Assembly: GCF_949987535.1 (NCBI RefSeq)
Contig: NC_080082.1
Coordinates: 52,490,374 to 52,554,373, forward strand
Source of the DNA: Balaenoptera acutorostrata
Taxonomy: Eukaryota > Chordata > Mammalia > Artiodactyla > Balaenopteridae
Reading direction: 5' to 3'
Length of the DNA: 64,000 nucleotides
The notes under the pieces: model-generated
Database searches by the model: none
What the model saw: the letters and a program-made list of their open reading frames with translations, nothing else
Told to the model about the DNA's origin: nothing
In this document: positions 34,816 to 50,793 of the stretch, one piece after another
Numbering within the stretch: position 1 is the first letter of the stretch
Layout of the letters: each line of letters opens with the position of its first letter
Made by a program: the position numbers and the translations under genes

Positions 34816-35355
34816 TGAATTAGTTTGCTAGGGCTGCCATAAGGAAATATCACAGACTGGGTAGCTTAAACAACAGAAATTTATTTTCTCACAATTCTGG
34901 CCAGAAATTCAAGATCACAGTGTGAGCAGGTTTGGTTTCTGAGGCCTCTCTTCTTGGCTTGCTGATGGCTGTCCTCTTGCAGTGTCCTCACAATCTTTCC
35001 TCTGTGTGGTCACATCACTGGTGTCTCTTTGTGTGTCCAAAGTGCTCCTGTTATAAAGACTCCTTTCAGATTGGATTAGGGCCCACTGAGCCTCATTTTA
35101 AAGTAACCACATTTGGGGACTTCCCTGAAGGTCCAGTGGTTGACTCCACGCTTCCACTGCAGGGGGCGCAGGTTTGATCCCTGGTTGGGGAACTAAGATC
35201 CCACATGCCACGCATGGGGAGCGGCAGAAAGAAAGAAAGAAAGAGAAAGTAATCACCTTTTTAAAGGCTCTATCTCCAAATACAGTCCTGTTCTGAGGTA
35301 CTGGGGGTTCGGGCTTCAACATATACATTTTAGGGGAACACCATTTAGCCCATAA
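34816..35355 (+). repeat. Interspersed repeat 'TATTAGTCTGCTCAGG', copy 4
   Basis: 'attagtttgctagggctgcc', 'agactgggtagcttaaac', and after the nested SINE 'gggcttcaacatatacattt'. Confidence 0.75.
35115..35246 (+). repeat. CHR-type SINE nested in copy 4
   Basis: Head 'ggacttccctgaaggtccag', 'ggtttgatccctggttgg', GAAA tail; flanks 'aagtaaccac' and 'aagtaatcac'. Confidence 0.9.
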
Positions 35356-35800
35356 CATGACCCAAAGTGAAATACAGATTCAGTGCAATCTCTATCAAAA
35401 TCCCAATGGCAATTTTGCATACATATCCTAAAACTCATATGGAACTCCAAATAGCCAACACTATCTTGAAACAGAAGAACAAAGTTGGAGGACTCATACT
35501 TTCTAATTTCAAAACTGCAAAGCTGCAGTAATCAAAACAGTGTCTTACTGGCATAAAGACAGACATACAGACCAATGTAATAGAACAGAGAGCTCAGAAT
35601 AAACCCTCACATATATAGTCAACTGATTTTTGACCAGGTGCCAAGACCATCCAAGGAGAAGGGACACTCTTAACAACAAATGGTACTGGGAAAACTGGAT
35701 GTCCACATGCAAAAGAAAAAGTTGGACCCTTACTTTATACCGTGTACAAAAATTAACCAAAACCAGATCAGACTCCTAAATTTAAGGGTGAAAACTATAC

Positions 35801-35930
35801 TGGGAATTCCCTGGTGGTCCAGTGGTTAAGACTCAGCACTTTCACTGCCATGGGCCCAGGTTCGATCCCTGTCAGGGAACTAAGATCCCACAAGCCACGC
35901 AGGTTGGCCAAAAAAAAAAAAAAAAAAAAA
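35801..35930 (+). repeat. CHR-type SINE inside L1
   Basis: Head 'gggaattccctggtggtcca', 20-nt A-tail, flanks 'aaaactatac' and 'aaaactataa'. Confidence 0.92.
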
Positions 35931-37139
35931 GTTAAAACTATAAAACGTAGGGGAAAATCTTGACCTTTGATCTGTCAGTGATTTCTTAACTATGACACCA
36001 AAAGTAAAGGCAACAAAAGAAAAAACAGATAAATTGAACCTCATCAAAATTAAAAACTTTTGTGAATCAAGGGATACCATCAAGAGAATGTAAAGCCAAC
36101 CCATTGAGTGGGAGAAAATATTTGTAAATCATATATCTGATAAAGACTAGTATATAGAAAATGAAGAACTCCTATAACTCAACAACAAAAAACCACAGGC
36201 AACTCAATTTAAAATGGCAAAGGACTTGAACAGACATTTCTCCAAAATAGATATGTAAAATAGCCAGTAAGCACATGAAAAGATTGTTTAACATCATTAG
36301 TTATCAGGGAAATGCAAGTCAAAACCACAGTGAGATATCACTTCACATACATTAGGATAGCTATAATAATTAAAAAACAGCAACAAATACAAGTGTTGGC
36401 AAGGATGTGGAGAAATTGGAACCCTTGTATATTGCTGGTGGGAATGTAAAATTGTTCAGATGACATGGAAAACAGTTTGGTCATTCCTCAAAAGGTTAAA
36501 CATAGAATTACTGTATCATTCAGTAGTTCCACTCCAGGGTATATTATCCAGAAGAATTGAAAACATATTCTCCAACAAGTACATGTACATGCATGTTCAT
36601 ATCAGCAGTATTCACAAAGCCAAAAGGTGAAAACAGCCCAACTGTCCATCAGTGGATGAATAAACAAATGTATATCCATACAATAATACAATAGTATTCA
36701 GCCATAAAAAGGCATGAAGTACTGAAATACTCTGTAACATCTATGAACCTCAAAACCAATATGCTAAGTGAAAGGAGCCAGACGTCTAAGGTCACATATT
36801 TTATGATACCATTTATATGAAATACCCAGAATAGGTAAATGCACAGAGACAGAATGCAGATTGGTGGTTACTAGGGGCAAGGAAAAAGGAAGGAATGGAA
36901 GGCAACAGCTTAAGGGGAATGGGTTTCCTTCTGTGATGATGAAAATGTTTTGGAGGTAGATAGAGGTGATATTTGCACAACAGTGTGGATGTTAATAAAT
37001 GCCACTGAATTGTTCACTTTAGGATGATTAATTTTATTTCAATTTCACCTCAATGTAAAATATATATATAAATATGTATATAAAATGTATATAAAAAACA
37101 GTACAGTATTTACCAAGAATAAATATTTAAAAACAGTAT

Positions 37140-37397
37140 GGGGACTTCCCTGGTGGTCCAGTGGTTAAAAATCCGCCTTCCAATGCAGGGGATGCAGGTT
37201 CGATCCCTGATCGGGTAACTAAGATCTCGCATGCTGTGGGGCAACTAAGCCCACACGCTGCAACTACTGAGCATGCGAACCACAACTAGAGACACTGTGT
37301 GCCACAACTACAGAGCCAACGCGCTCTGGAGTCCGCGTGTGGCAACTAAGACCCAATGCAGCCAAAAATAAAAATTAAAAAATATATATATTAAAAA
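37140..37397 (+). repeat. Long-form CHR-type SINE
   Basis: Head 'gggacttccctggtggtcca', body of 'caactaagcccacacgctgc' units, end 'agacccaatgcagccaaaa'. Flanked by 'aaaacagtatgg'. Confidence 0.92.
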
Positions 37398-38580
37398 AAA
37401 ACAGTATGGTATTTACCAAGAATAAATATAGACCAGTAGAATACAGTAGATGACTTAAAATATGTCTGATTATTGAAGAGATTTAATATGATACAAATGT
37501 TTTTCACTTTGGTGAGAAAGTGATAGTTTAATAAATGTTTCTGAAAAAATTGACTGTGAGGATGAAATCAAATTTAGATCACTACTTCACACCATATGCA
37601 AAAATTAATTCAAGATTAATAATAAAAATTACATGTGGAAAAACACAAATACTTTACCAAAAAGTTTTGGAGACTATTTGTTTTACTTTGGCATGGGGAT
37701 AATTTCCTAAGCAAAAGGGAAAGGGAAAGTTACATAAATTTGACTATGTAAAAATTAAAATTTTGCATGGCAAAAGATGAATAAATAAATTATAAATGTA
37801 TATATGTATATATATTCAGAAAATAAACACTAGACCAAAGAAAATAGTTGTAACATATATGATAAAACGTTTTCTCTCCAATACGCACAAGTACCTAAAA
37901 ATTTATAGAAAAATGCAATAACCCCACAGAAAATTTCAGAGAAGAGGAAATCCGAATGTTCAATAAACACAGGAAAGGATGCTCAACCTCATTAGTACAG
38001 AAATCCAAACCCAGTTTTACTGAGAAATAATTAACATACATCACTGTAAGTTTAAGGCATACAGCATGATGGTTTGATTTGCATGTAATGTGAAGCGATT
38101 ACCACAATAGGTCCAGCTTAAATCCATCTCTCATATAGATACAATAAAAAGAAAGAAAAAAGGCAAACAATTTCTCCTTGTGATGAGAACTCATAAGATG
38201 TACTCTCCTATCAACTTCCCTATATATCATACAGCAGGGTTAGCTGTAGTCATCAAGTTGTACATTACATCCCAATTATTTATCCTATAACTGGAAATTT
38301 GTACCTTTTGACCACCTTCCTCCAATTCCCCTTCCCCTCACCTTAAGGATCTTTACTGCAGCATTGTTAGAAGTGGCAAACAAGTAAACAAAAATAACAC
38401 AAACATCAATATGGGAACCATTACATGAATTGTATATTCACGCTGTGGGATATTATGCAGCCGTTTTTGTTAAAGTGTCAGAAATATGCCCACTGATCTC
38501 CAGAGATGTCTTTAGTGTATTGCTAAAAAGCACTGTGTTTTTTAGAAAATATGTATAGTACGATGCAGTTTTTCTTTAAA
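37398..38580 (+). repeat. LINE-1-derived sequence, several old pieces
   Basis: 'ttggcatggggataatttcc', 'tgctcaacctcattagtaca', 'tgtaccttttgaccaccttc', 'tgggatattatgcagccgtt' are L1-like; borders between pieces are unclear. Confidence 0.6.
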
Positions 38581-38603
38581 AACTTTTTTTAAAGACACAA
38601 CTT

Positions 38604-38731
38604 CGGAATTCCCTGGCAGTCCACTGGTTAGGACTCTGGGCTTTCACTGCTATGGCCCCAGGGTTCAATCCCTGGTGGGGGAATTAAGATCCCCGCAAGC
38701 CACCGGTGCAGCTTGGGGGGTGGGGGTGGGG
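38604..38731 (+). repeat. CHR-type SINE
   Basis: Head 'ggaattccctggcagtccac' and a G-rich tail, bounded by 'aagacacaactt' at 38592-38603 and 38732-38743. Confidence 0.93.
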
Positions 38732-38744
38732 AAGACACAACTTG

Positions 38745-39020
38745 TTTACACACCCACTCATTCACTCATTCAACAAATATTCATTGACTGTCTACCTCGT
38801 GCTGGGAATACAGCAGTAAAGAAAACCGATAAATATCCCTTCTCTCATGGAGGTGACATTCTAAATGATGGAGACAAGAGAATTGAGAAAAAGTGGAGAT
38901 GTTAAATAGGCGGGTGTGATATAAATGGAAGAATCGGGGGTAGGGATAAAAAATATTGGGAATCCTCCGCATATATGGTGGCATTTAAAGTCATTAAGAC
39001 TGGATGATTTTTGTAAAGTT
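38745..39020 (-). repeat. L2 LINE 3' end, antisense
   Basis: 'cattcaacaaatattcattg', 'cgtgctgggaatacagcag', 'tcatggaggtgacattct'. Confidence 0.8.
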
Positions 39021-39401
39021 TGTGCGTATTCGTACAAGCTCGGAGAAAGTGTGGAAGGACGCAAGCACTGAGAGACTAGAGAGAAAGACCTAGGGTCAAA
39101 TCTCAGCCGTTAGTCTCTTGGAGGTTTACCCAGCCTCTCAAAGCCTGTCTGTAACATGGGAAGAATAACACAGCTATCCAAATGGCTCCACCACCGCCAC
39201 CTCTTGGCTTAGAAAAGCTGCCACGCAGGTGTAATCTCCAAGACAGAAACGTAGCATCTCGAAAGCCCACGCTGAAGCTAGGGCGGCCATATTGGCTACG
39301 GGAGGCGGGGAGGCGTTGCGACCGCTGCCATTTTCAGTTAGGGCAGGTGGCGACTTCCGGTCGCCATCTTGAGTGACAGCAGAGGCGGAGCTCCGACTAA
39401 C

Positions 39402-45021
<5,620 letters not shown>

Positions 45022-45089
45022 GCCCACCAGGCACTGGGGTGGAGCAGAGCTTGCATTATTTAAGGCAGTTGCAGTGCAGGGTTTCCCCC

Positions 45090-45095
45090 AATAAA
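45090..45095 (+). terminator. PSMD8: Polyadenylation signal of PSMD8 (AATAAA)
   Basis: aataaa 69 nt after the stop, followed by a T-rich stretch (attttctctctta), giving a very short 3' UTR. Confidence 0.88.
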
Positions 45096-45968
45096 GGTGG
45101 ATTGACATTTTCTCTCTTAGGCCCTTGTCTCCCCGAGTGGAATGGTAGGGACGTAAGTTCTTATCTCTGAAGAACTTGGAGGTTTGGGGGCCCTAGGAGG
45201 TCTGAGATAACCCTGGGTCAGCCTCCGTCCAGTGGCCATTGCTCGAGGTCTCAAACACAGATGTCCACTGGGGGGGCCCGGTGGCACAGCGGGGGGAGCA
45301 CAGGCCCCGGGTAGAGGGACTGTTGCAGGCAGCTGGGGACACACAGAAAGGCCAGACCAACGTACCAGAGTGTTTCAGTGAAGGGGGCGAAGTGTCCTGA
45401 TTTTGAAAAATGTTTGCAATGAATTAAACCAGTTTTTTAAAATGACATGCTAAATGGACCTCTGTGGAACAAAAGGCATGGGCCCTGCCATGGGCTTGCC
45501 TTGGTTCCCACTCTTCTGAGCCAGTGCTGTGACTTATGACCTCCTGCACCTCCCAGCCTGTTTCCTGCCTTGAAGTTCTCAAGAAGGTGTTTAAGGCAGA
45601 GTCCAAATCTGGCTGAGCCATTTGTGGTTTGTGGGATTTTCAAGAAAGTCTCCTAGAGTCGGTTTCCCCAGCTGCAGAAAGGGAATAATCATTCCTGCTT
45701 TCCAGAGTGATTTGCACTGAACCCCTGTGCTTGGCACCAGATCGGCTTGGAAATGGGGCTGATGGTATTAAGGGGAATGAGAACATCTCACCCCTGGGTG
45801 CATCAGTCCACGTGCTGGATGAATGGAACCTCTCTTATTGCTAGTCTGGGTCCAGCGTCCTGTGGCCAGGATGTGGTGCTTTCATGGAGACCTCTGCCCC
45901 GCCCCACCCCTTCAACCCTTAGCCAGTGACTGACAGACATCTAGGCATCTAGGCATCTGGATGGTTAT
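45096..45968. other. Gap between convergent PSMD8 and GGN
   Basis: About 870 nt with a diverged sense MIR near 45555-45745 and no recognisable coding sequence. Confidence 0.7.
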
Positions 45969-45974
45969 TTTATT
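45969..45974 (-). terminator. GGN: Polyadenylation signal of GGN
   Basis: tttatt on the + strand is aataaa on the minus strand, 41 nt after the GGN stop. This gives an unusually short 3' UTR. Confidence 0.8.
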
Positions 45975-46014
45975 GTCAAGGAGAGGAAGGCAGAGGGCGT
46001 TGAGCAGACTGCAC

Positions 46015-46132
46015 TCAGTTGGAATGGGTAGCCTGCAAGTCGTAGTGCTCCAGCCCAGCTACCAGGGAGCCGGCCAACGTGATGGTGGTGACCCAGCGTG
46101 GCTCACTCAGGTGGTTGGTGGGTGTGCTCAGC
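46015..46132 (-). CDS. GGN: GGN last coding exon
   Basis: Codes LSTPTNHLSEPRWVTTITL to ATHSN and the stop at 46015-46017. Acceptor on the minus strand is ctccctag. It was too short to stand out as an open frame; found by matching the human C-terminus. Confidence 0.96.
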
Positions 46133-48925
46133 CTAGGGAGAGGGTAGAATCTTCAGGACCTGGCTATGTGGCCAGGCCCTTACCCCTTCTGGGCTCCACT
46201 TTCTCCATCTGTATAAGGGACCATGTCTGAATATCCCAAAGGTAGTTTAGGGCAGGGCTGTATCCACTTAAACTTAGTAGGAAAGGGGGCTGAGGGTTGG
46301 TGATAGTAGTTCTCCCAACTCCCCCTTCAGGTCCCAGCTGAGCCCCAGAGGTACCAGGGCAGAGGGTCTCCCAGTTATTCAGGTTCCTCAGGAGCCAGGG
46401 TCAGACAGACCCTGATGACCAGATCCTGAGATTTAGGGGTGAAGGAGAGGTAACTGGAGGATGCAGTGTCTCCCCTGAATCTGCGGAATCAGGAGTAACC
46501 TCTGCACCACAAGGACTGGGATATCAGTGCCCTCTGGTGGTCAAAGTCTTGGGTCAGTCGGGAGAAGGTGCCAAAGGCTGGAGGGGTAAGGAGTCTGGGG
46601 GGCTAGGTCTGGGGCTTCCTTTGGAGGCCTGCATTTATACCCGTTTGGTTCCAGAAGACCATCATCTCCCATCCCATCCCTGAAGAGCCTGGGATGTGGT
46701 CCTTCTTGATGTCATCAGGGACAGGGTCAAGGCAGTGAATAGGGTCAGGCCAGCTGGGACCAGTTTTCCCTCCCTGATGGCTCCAGAGAGTAATAAGAGG
46801 GTCAAGGGTCACGTTGGAGGTCTGGATACTAAGGAGCGGGGCCAAGGTGTTCTCTGTCAGGGATCAGCATGATACCAAGGCTCCTCTTGGTTCTGAAGGG
46901 TTGGAGCTCAGCTGGGTTTGAGATGCAGCCAAGGGGAGGGTCTAGGGTCAGCTGGGGTCAGGACGCCAAAGGGTTGAATGGGGCACTCCAGGAAAGTCGG
47001 GTTCAGGACTTGGAAGGGTATGCCTCCCCTCCCTACTCCTCGACCTCCCCTCACCAGGCAGACACGTTGCGTGGCAGGCGGCGATGGCGTGGCTGGTGGC
47101 GGCAGTAACACTTGAAGGGACAAGAGTTAAGCACCTGGAAGGATGGCCAGTGGCGCGCGGCGCCCGAGTTAACCGTCCCCGCTGGAGGAGCCCCGCTGCC
47201 ACCACCCCCTCCACCACCGCTGTCAGTCACAGTAGTTGCAGTACATTCGCGAGGACCATCTCCAGGCGCGCCATTCTCACGCGGAGCGGCCCGGGCTGCG
47301 CGGGGACGCTTGTTCCGGCGCGTGCGGACCTTGACGGGCGCGGGCGCAGGTGGCGATGGCTCAGCCACGGTGGGAGCTGGAGCCGGGGGTGGGGCCGGGC
47401 CTGGGGCCTGGTCAGCGGCCAAGGCGAGGGGCAGAGAGGGAGCCGGAGCGGGAGCCACGGCCGACTCCAAGTGGCCAGGGCTTGGTGTGGGCGGGAGCGC
47501 CACGGGCAGCGGCGTTGGCTGGAGCACGGGCGGCTGCGGCGCGGGAGGCGGCGTGGGTGGTGGCGCGGGTGGGTGCTGCGGCGCTGGCGGCGGCGGCAGC
47601 AACTTCTGCGGGCTGGGAGGCCCGGGGCGCACAGTCTCGCCATTGGTGGGCGCCGGGAAGATGAACACAGGCGGCGCCAGCAAGGCGGGTGCGGGCCTCC
47701 GGGGCCCGGGAGCTGGATGCATCTGCCCTGGCGCAGGCAGCGGGGAGCCCCTGGGCCCTGAGAGCGCGACTGCGCGCCGTCGGGGCGCCCCGACGCCTCC
47801 GCCAGCTCCACTGAAGCGAAAGTGGTGTTCAGGGCCATCAGGGGGGCTCACCCAGTCAAATTTGGGCTTCGAGCCTGGGAAGGTGGTGTAGGATGGAGGA
47901 GTAAGGGTCCGGGCGTGGGACGCAGGCGCCGAGGGTGGTCCAGAACACCCCTCGCCGTCTCCATCACCGCCCTCTGCTTCCTGAGTTCCCCGAGGGACCT
48001 CTCCCGAGGGGCGAGAGGCCCCAGGAGCCAGAGGTCCCTGCTTCAGGACCTCAGCGTAGGAGATGGCGCCCAAGGCGGCGGAGAAGAGTCCTCCTCCGCC
48101 GCTGCCCCCGAGAGAGGCTTTGGCCGCTAAGGAACTCGACGCCGCCTCAGGGAACAGCTGGGGCCCCGACTTGAAGGTGACTTTACACAACAGGCTCAGG
48201 CCGGGCTCGTAGACCACAGACCGGGCCATTTCGCCCTCGCCTGCTTGGGGAGGTGCCCCTCTGCGGGCTCCGCCGGCCGTCTGGCCCTCGCTACCGTGCC
48301 TGGCCTGGCTTTCTGTAGGGGTTGCGGCGGATGTGGCCAGAGCAGGAGTGCTTCTGCGTTCCGGAGGCTGCGGGTCGGAAGGTGTCGGTAGTGGCGGCTT
48401 CCGCGGCTCCAAGGGCGGCGGAGTCGGGGATGGGGCCCTCGGGACAGGGTCGGGGTCCTCTCCGGTTAGTTGCCGGGGCGGCGGCGGCAGCGGGCGGAGG
48501 TTGGGAGGGTCGCCCTGGCCGCGATGGCTCGCCTGCAGCAGACCGCGGATCCGGGGCACCGGAGTGCCCGTGGGTTTTCGCCACTTAGACGGCGCGGGCA
48601 GCAGGGTCCCCACGGGGGGCGGGGGTGGTGTGGAGACCGCGACCGCAGTCGCCTCCTCTGAAGGGGGCGTCACTGGCGAGGGCAGTTCTAAGGTCAGGGG
48701 CAGGGGTGAGGGTGAGGCCTGGGGCTCCGGGGGTACCAGGAGTCCCGGGGGCGCGGAGCTGCCAGGGAACCAGACGCCCAGCCCACGAGCCAGGCGCATG
48801 GCCGGGGAGGAGGGGGTCCTCTCGGGCTCCACAAGTGATGTCCGGCGGGAGTTGGAGGACCGGTCCGAGGCCTGCTCTTTTCGGGAGCCCCCGCCCGCGG
48901 ACGGCTCCGACTGCACGTTCCCCAT
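46015..48925 (-). CDS. GGN: GGN, gametogenetin (2 coding exons)
   Basis: Encodes gametogenetin, a germ-cell protein reported to interact with FANCL and other testis proteins and to matter for spermatogenesis and early embryo survival. The joined product has 662 residues (human 652 as I recall). It starts MGNVQSEPSAGGG; the frame is open 16 codons further up, but the human-like start is preferred. Most of the protein is low-complexity and rich in Pro, Ala and Gly, with a long Pro/Ala block before residue 532. A basic stretch (KVRTRRNKRPRAARAA, about 532-547) looks like a nuclear-localisation signal, and three cysteines (602, 606, 608) lie in SCPFKCYCRHQ. The conserved C-terminus, YDLQATHSN, comes from the small last exon. 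Long antisense frames over the main exon reflect base composition only. Confidence 0.97.
46527..46542 (-). promoter_or_regulatory. CTCF-like motif in the GGN intron
   Basis: Minus strand reads gaccaccagagggcac, a full match to the CTCF core CCACCAGAGGGCA. Confidence 0.45.
47055..48925 (-). CDS. GGN: GGN main coding exon
   Basis: Residues 1-623 plus two bases of the tryptophan codon in RRLPRNVSAW. Donor on the minus strand is gtgagg; without splicing the frame stops at 47051-47053. CpG-dense throughout. Confidence 0.96.
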
Positions 48926-50560
48926 TTCTGACGGAGGTCGGGGACTGTGGTCAGAAAAACTTCCGCCAGTCAATCTGCCAGGGCTGTGGGGTCCCCACGA
49001 GGCTGGCTGTACTTGGTCCTATCCGTCAGCACCGGCCCCGCCCTTGTCCTCCAAGATCCACTCAGGCACTAGTCTCTCCCCGCATTCCTGTTCCGTGACT
49101 CTTGATGTTCACATCTTCTTCCCCGTGGCCCCATACAGTTGCTGTTCAGATACTTAGTCCTCCATCCTCCTAGTGTACTAAGGTTGGGTCCCTGTCTCCC
49201 TGGCTGGTCCCTCATATCACATCCCTACACTTTGACCACGTCTCAGGTCTCTAAGCTCCAAGACACAGGTCTTGCCCGCTTTCCTGTCAGTCATTCAGGC
49301 CACATCACTCATGATGGTTGTGCTCTGTAGCCTATAAGACCTACAAAGAGTTCAAGCTTTTCTCCGCGGACTCCAGGCTCCAGAGGCCCAGGCCCCGCCC
49401 CCGCCCTCTGGTCCTGCCCCGATTGTCAGGGAATCTGGCCTTCTCAACACCCCCCGCCCCAGGTCTGGCCCCGCCTCCGCTTAACAAATTCCCGGTATTC
49501 TTGTCAGGCTAACCGCTCTGTCACCACCTCTAACCCTCAGATCTCTCTGTGTTGATCATTTGGTCCTGCCCTCTTCCCAGGCTTTAGTCCTAAATTTCTT
49601 TTCCCGCTCCTGGTCTAGCTGCAGGCCTCACACTCAGGCCCCACCCCTTTACCCAAGCTCCGTCCTGGCTACTCCTTCCCTCAGAGGATCCCACTCACCG
49701 ACTCCTCCAGCTGACCAAAGTTCAGACCGCGGCCCCCTGGGCCCAGGGCAGGGCGGGGAACGGCCGTAGCAGAAAATAACCGAAAAGAACGGGGGTGCGG
49801 GTGAAGGCAAGTGGGCGAGACTGCGAGGGCGGACCCCGAGATCTAGGCCACGCCCCCGGGCTCGAGGCCCCGCCCTCCTTGAACCAGCCTGGGCACGGCC
49901 CCTTACGAACCTGGTTCTCCCTTTGAAATACTCGGGAGTCTTCTTCCCCGCCCCCAAGCCTTGTAGTCCTAGGCCCCACCCCTATAGAACGTTTTAAGCC
50001 CCTCCCCTTTATAATGCCCCGCCCCTCTCCGTTAGTCTCTCTCCCGAAGCCCCGCCCATTACAAACACTGCTACGTAGCTCCTCCCTTTTGGAGCTCTCC
50101 GTCGTCCAGCCCCTAAAGACAATTTACTTATAAGCTCCACCCTCTTAGGACTTGGCAACCTCTCTTCCCTAGACCCTCTCCTTCCTCGGGCCCGCCCAGA
50201 AGGCCCTTCCTCCGTGGACCCGCCCCTTTCTTGACGCACGCGCTTGTCCGCGCCTTCGGCGTCCTCACCCTCTCCTTCCCCCTCTCCTTCCCCCAGGTCC
50301 TCCGACCCCGCCTCCTTGGAAATGCTCCCTTCTTGCCCCACCCCTTTTCTAACCTAGCCAGGCACCCAGCCCCTCCCATTTAGAACCCAAAACGTAGACC
50401 CTCGCCTCTTTAGAACCTTGAGACCAGGCTCCGTCCCGGACCCCGTCCCCATATCCTCAGGGACCAATGGCGCGGATGGGTGGGAAAGTAGGGGATCCTC
50501 TCTGGATCCTGAGAAAATGCGGGCTGGGGGGCTGTTCGCTGGAGCCAGTGCCGGGCTCTA
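48926..50560. other. GGN-SPRED3 divergent intergenic region with GC-box array
   Basis: Contains the GGN upstream region (noncoding GGN exons are expected but not located). From about 49370 to 50460 the + strand is pyrimidine-rich with recurring 'aggccccgccc', 'gccccacccct' and 'agcccctccc' blocks spaced 25-50 nt apart, i.e. GC boxes on the minus strand, much like the array ahead of CATSPERG. Confidence 0.65.
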
Positions 50561-50793
50561 GGACCCAGCGGGCAAGTGCGCCTGCCTCGCGCTTACCCCT
50601 CCCCCAAGCCGCCCCCTCCCCCCCACCCATCTTTCAGGTTCCCCCTCCCTCCCCCCTCGCCCCGGCTCCCGGTGCCCGTCTCTAGCGCCGCCGGAGCCAG
50701 CGAGGGAGCCGGAGCGAACAGGAGGAGGAGGAGGAGGAGGAGGAGGAGGCCACGTCGCCACCGCTCGGAGCCCGGCCGGAGCCTCGCAGGCAG
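50560..50793 (+). promoter_or_regulatory. SPRED3: SPRED3 CpG-rich promoter and probable noncoding exon 1
   Basis: Dense CpG and GC-box sequence with a GGA repeat at 50721-50749. A donor-like cag|gtgcag at 50793/50794 could end a noncoding first exon spliced to 52340. The transcription start is not determined. Confidence 0.5.
50721..50749 (+). repeat. GGA trinucleotide repeat
   Basis: About nine uninterrupted GGA units in the presumed SPRED3 5' UTR. Confidence 0.9.

Larger units (their letters stand above)
34270..37060 (+). repeat. LINE-1, sense, with several insertions
   Basis: ORF2 and 3' wording throughout: 'ggatgtggagaaattggaac', 'ttgctggtgggaatgtaaa', 'caactgtccatcagtggatg'. The reading frame is broken many times. 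SINEs at 34514, 35115 and 35801 and a MaLR-like repeat at 34816-35355 interrupt it. No intact L1 protein is encoded. Confidence 0.85.
32275..39270. other. Gene-free interval between CATSPERG and PSMD8
   Basis: About 7 kb with no recognisable exon. Its content is listed separately: an unnamed old repeat, L2, MaLR-like copies, several sense L1 segments and SINEs. Confidence 0.75.

Noticed and set aside
34270..37060. Possible active LINE-1
   Set aside because: Only ORF2/3' fragments remain, with many stops and nested insertions; no intact frame.
47084..47891. Plus-strand frames of 225 and 259 aa opposite GGN
   Set aside because: Shadows of the GC-rich, proline-coding GGN exon; glycine- and arginine-rich without a recognisable domain.
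48333..49157. Plus-strand 274-aa frame opposite the GGN 5' part
   Set aside because: Again antisense to confirmed GGN coding sequence and driven by composition; no splice or protein support.
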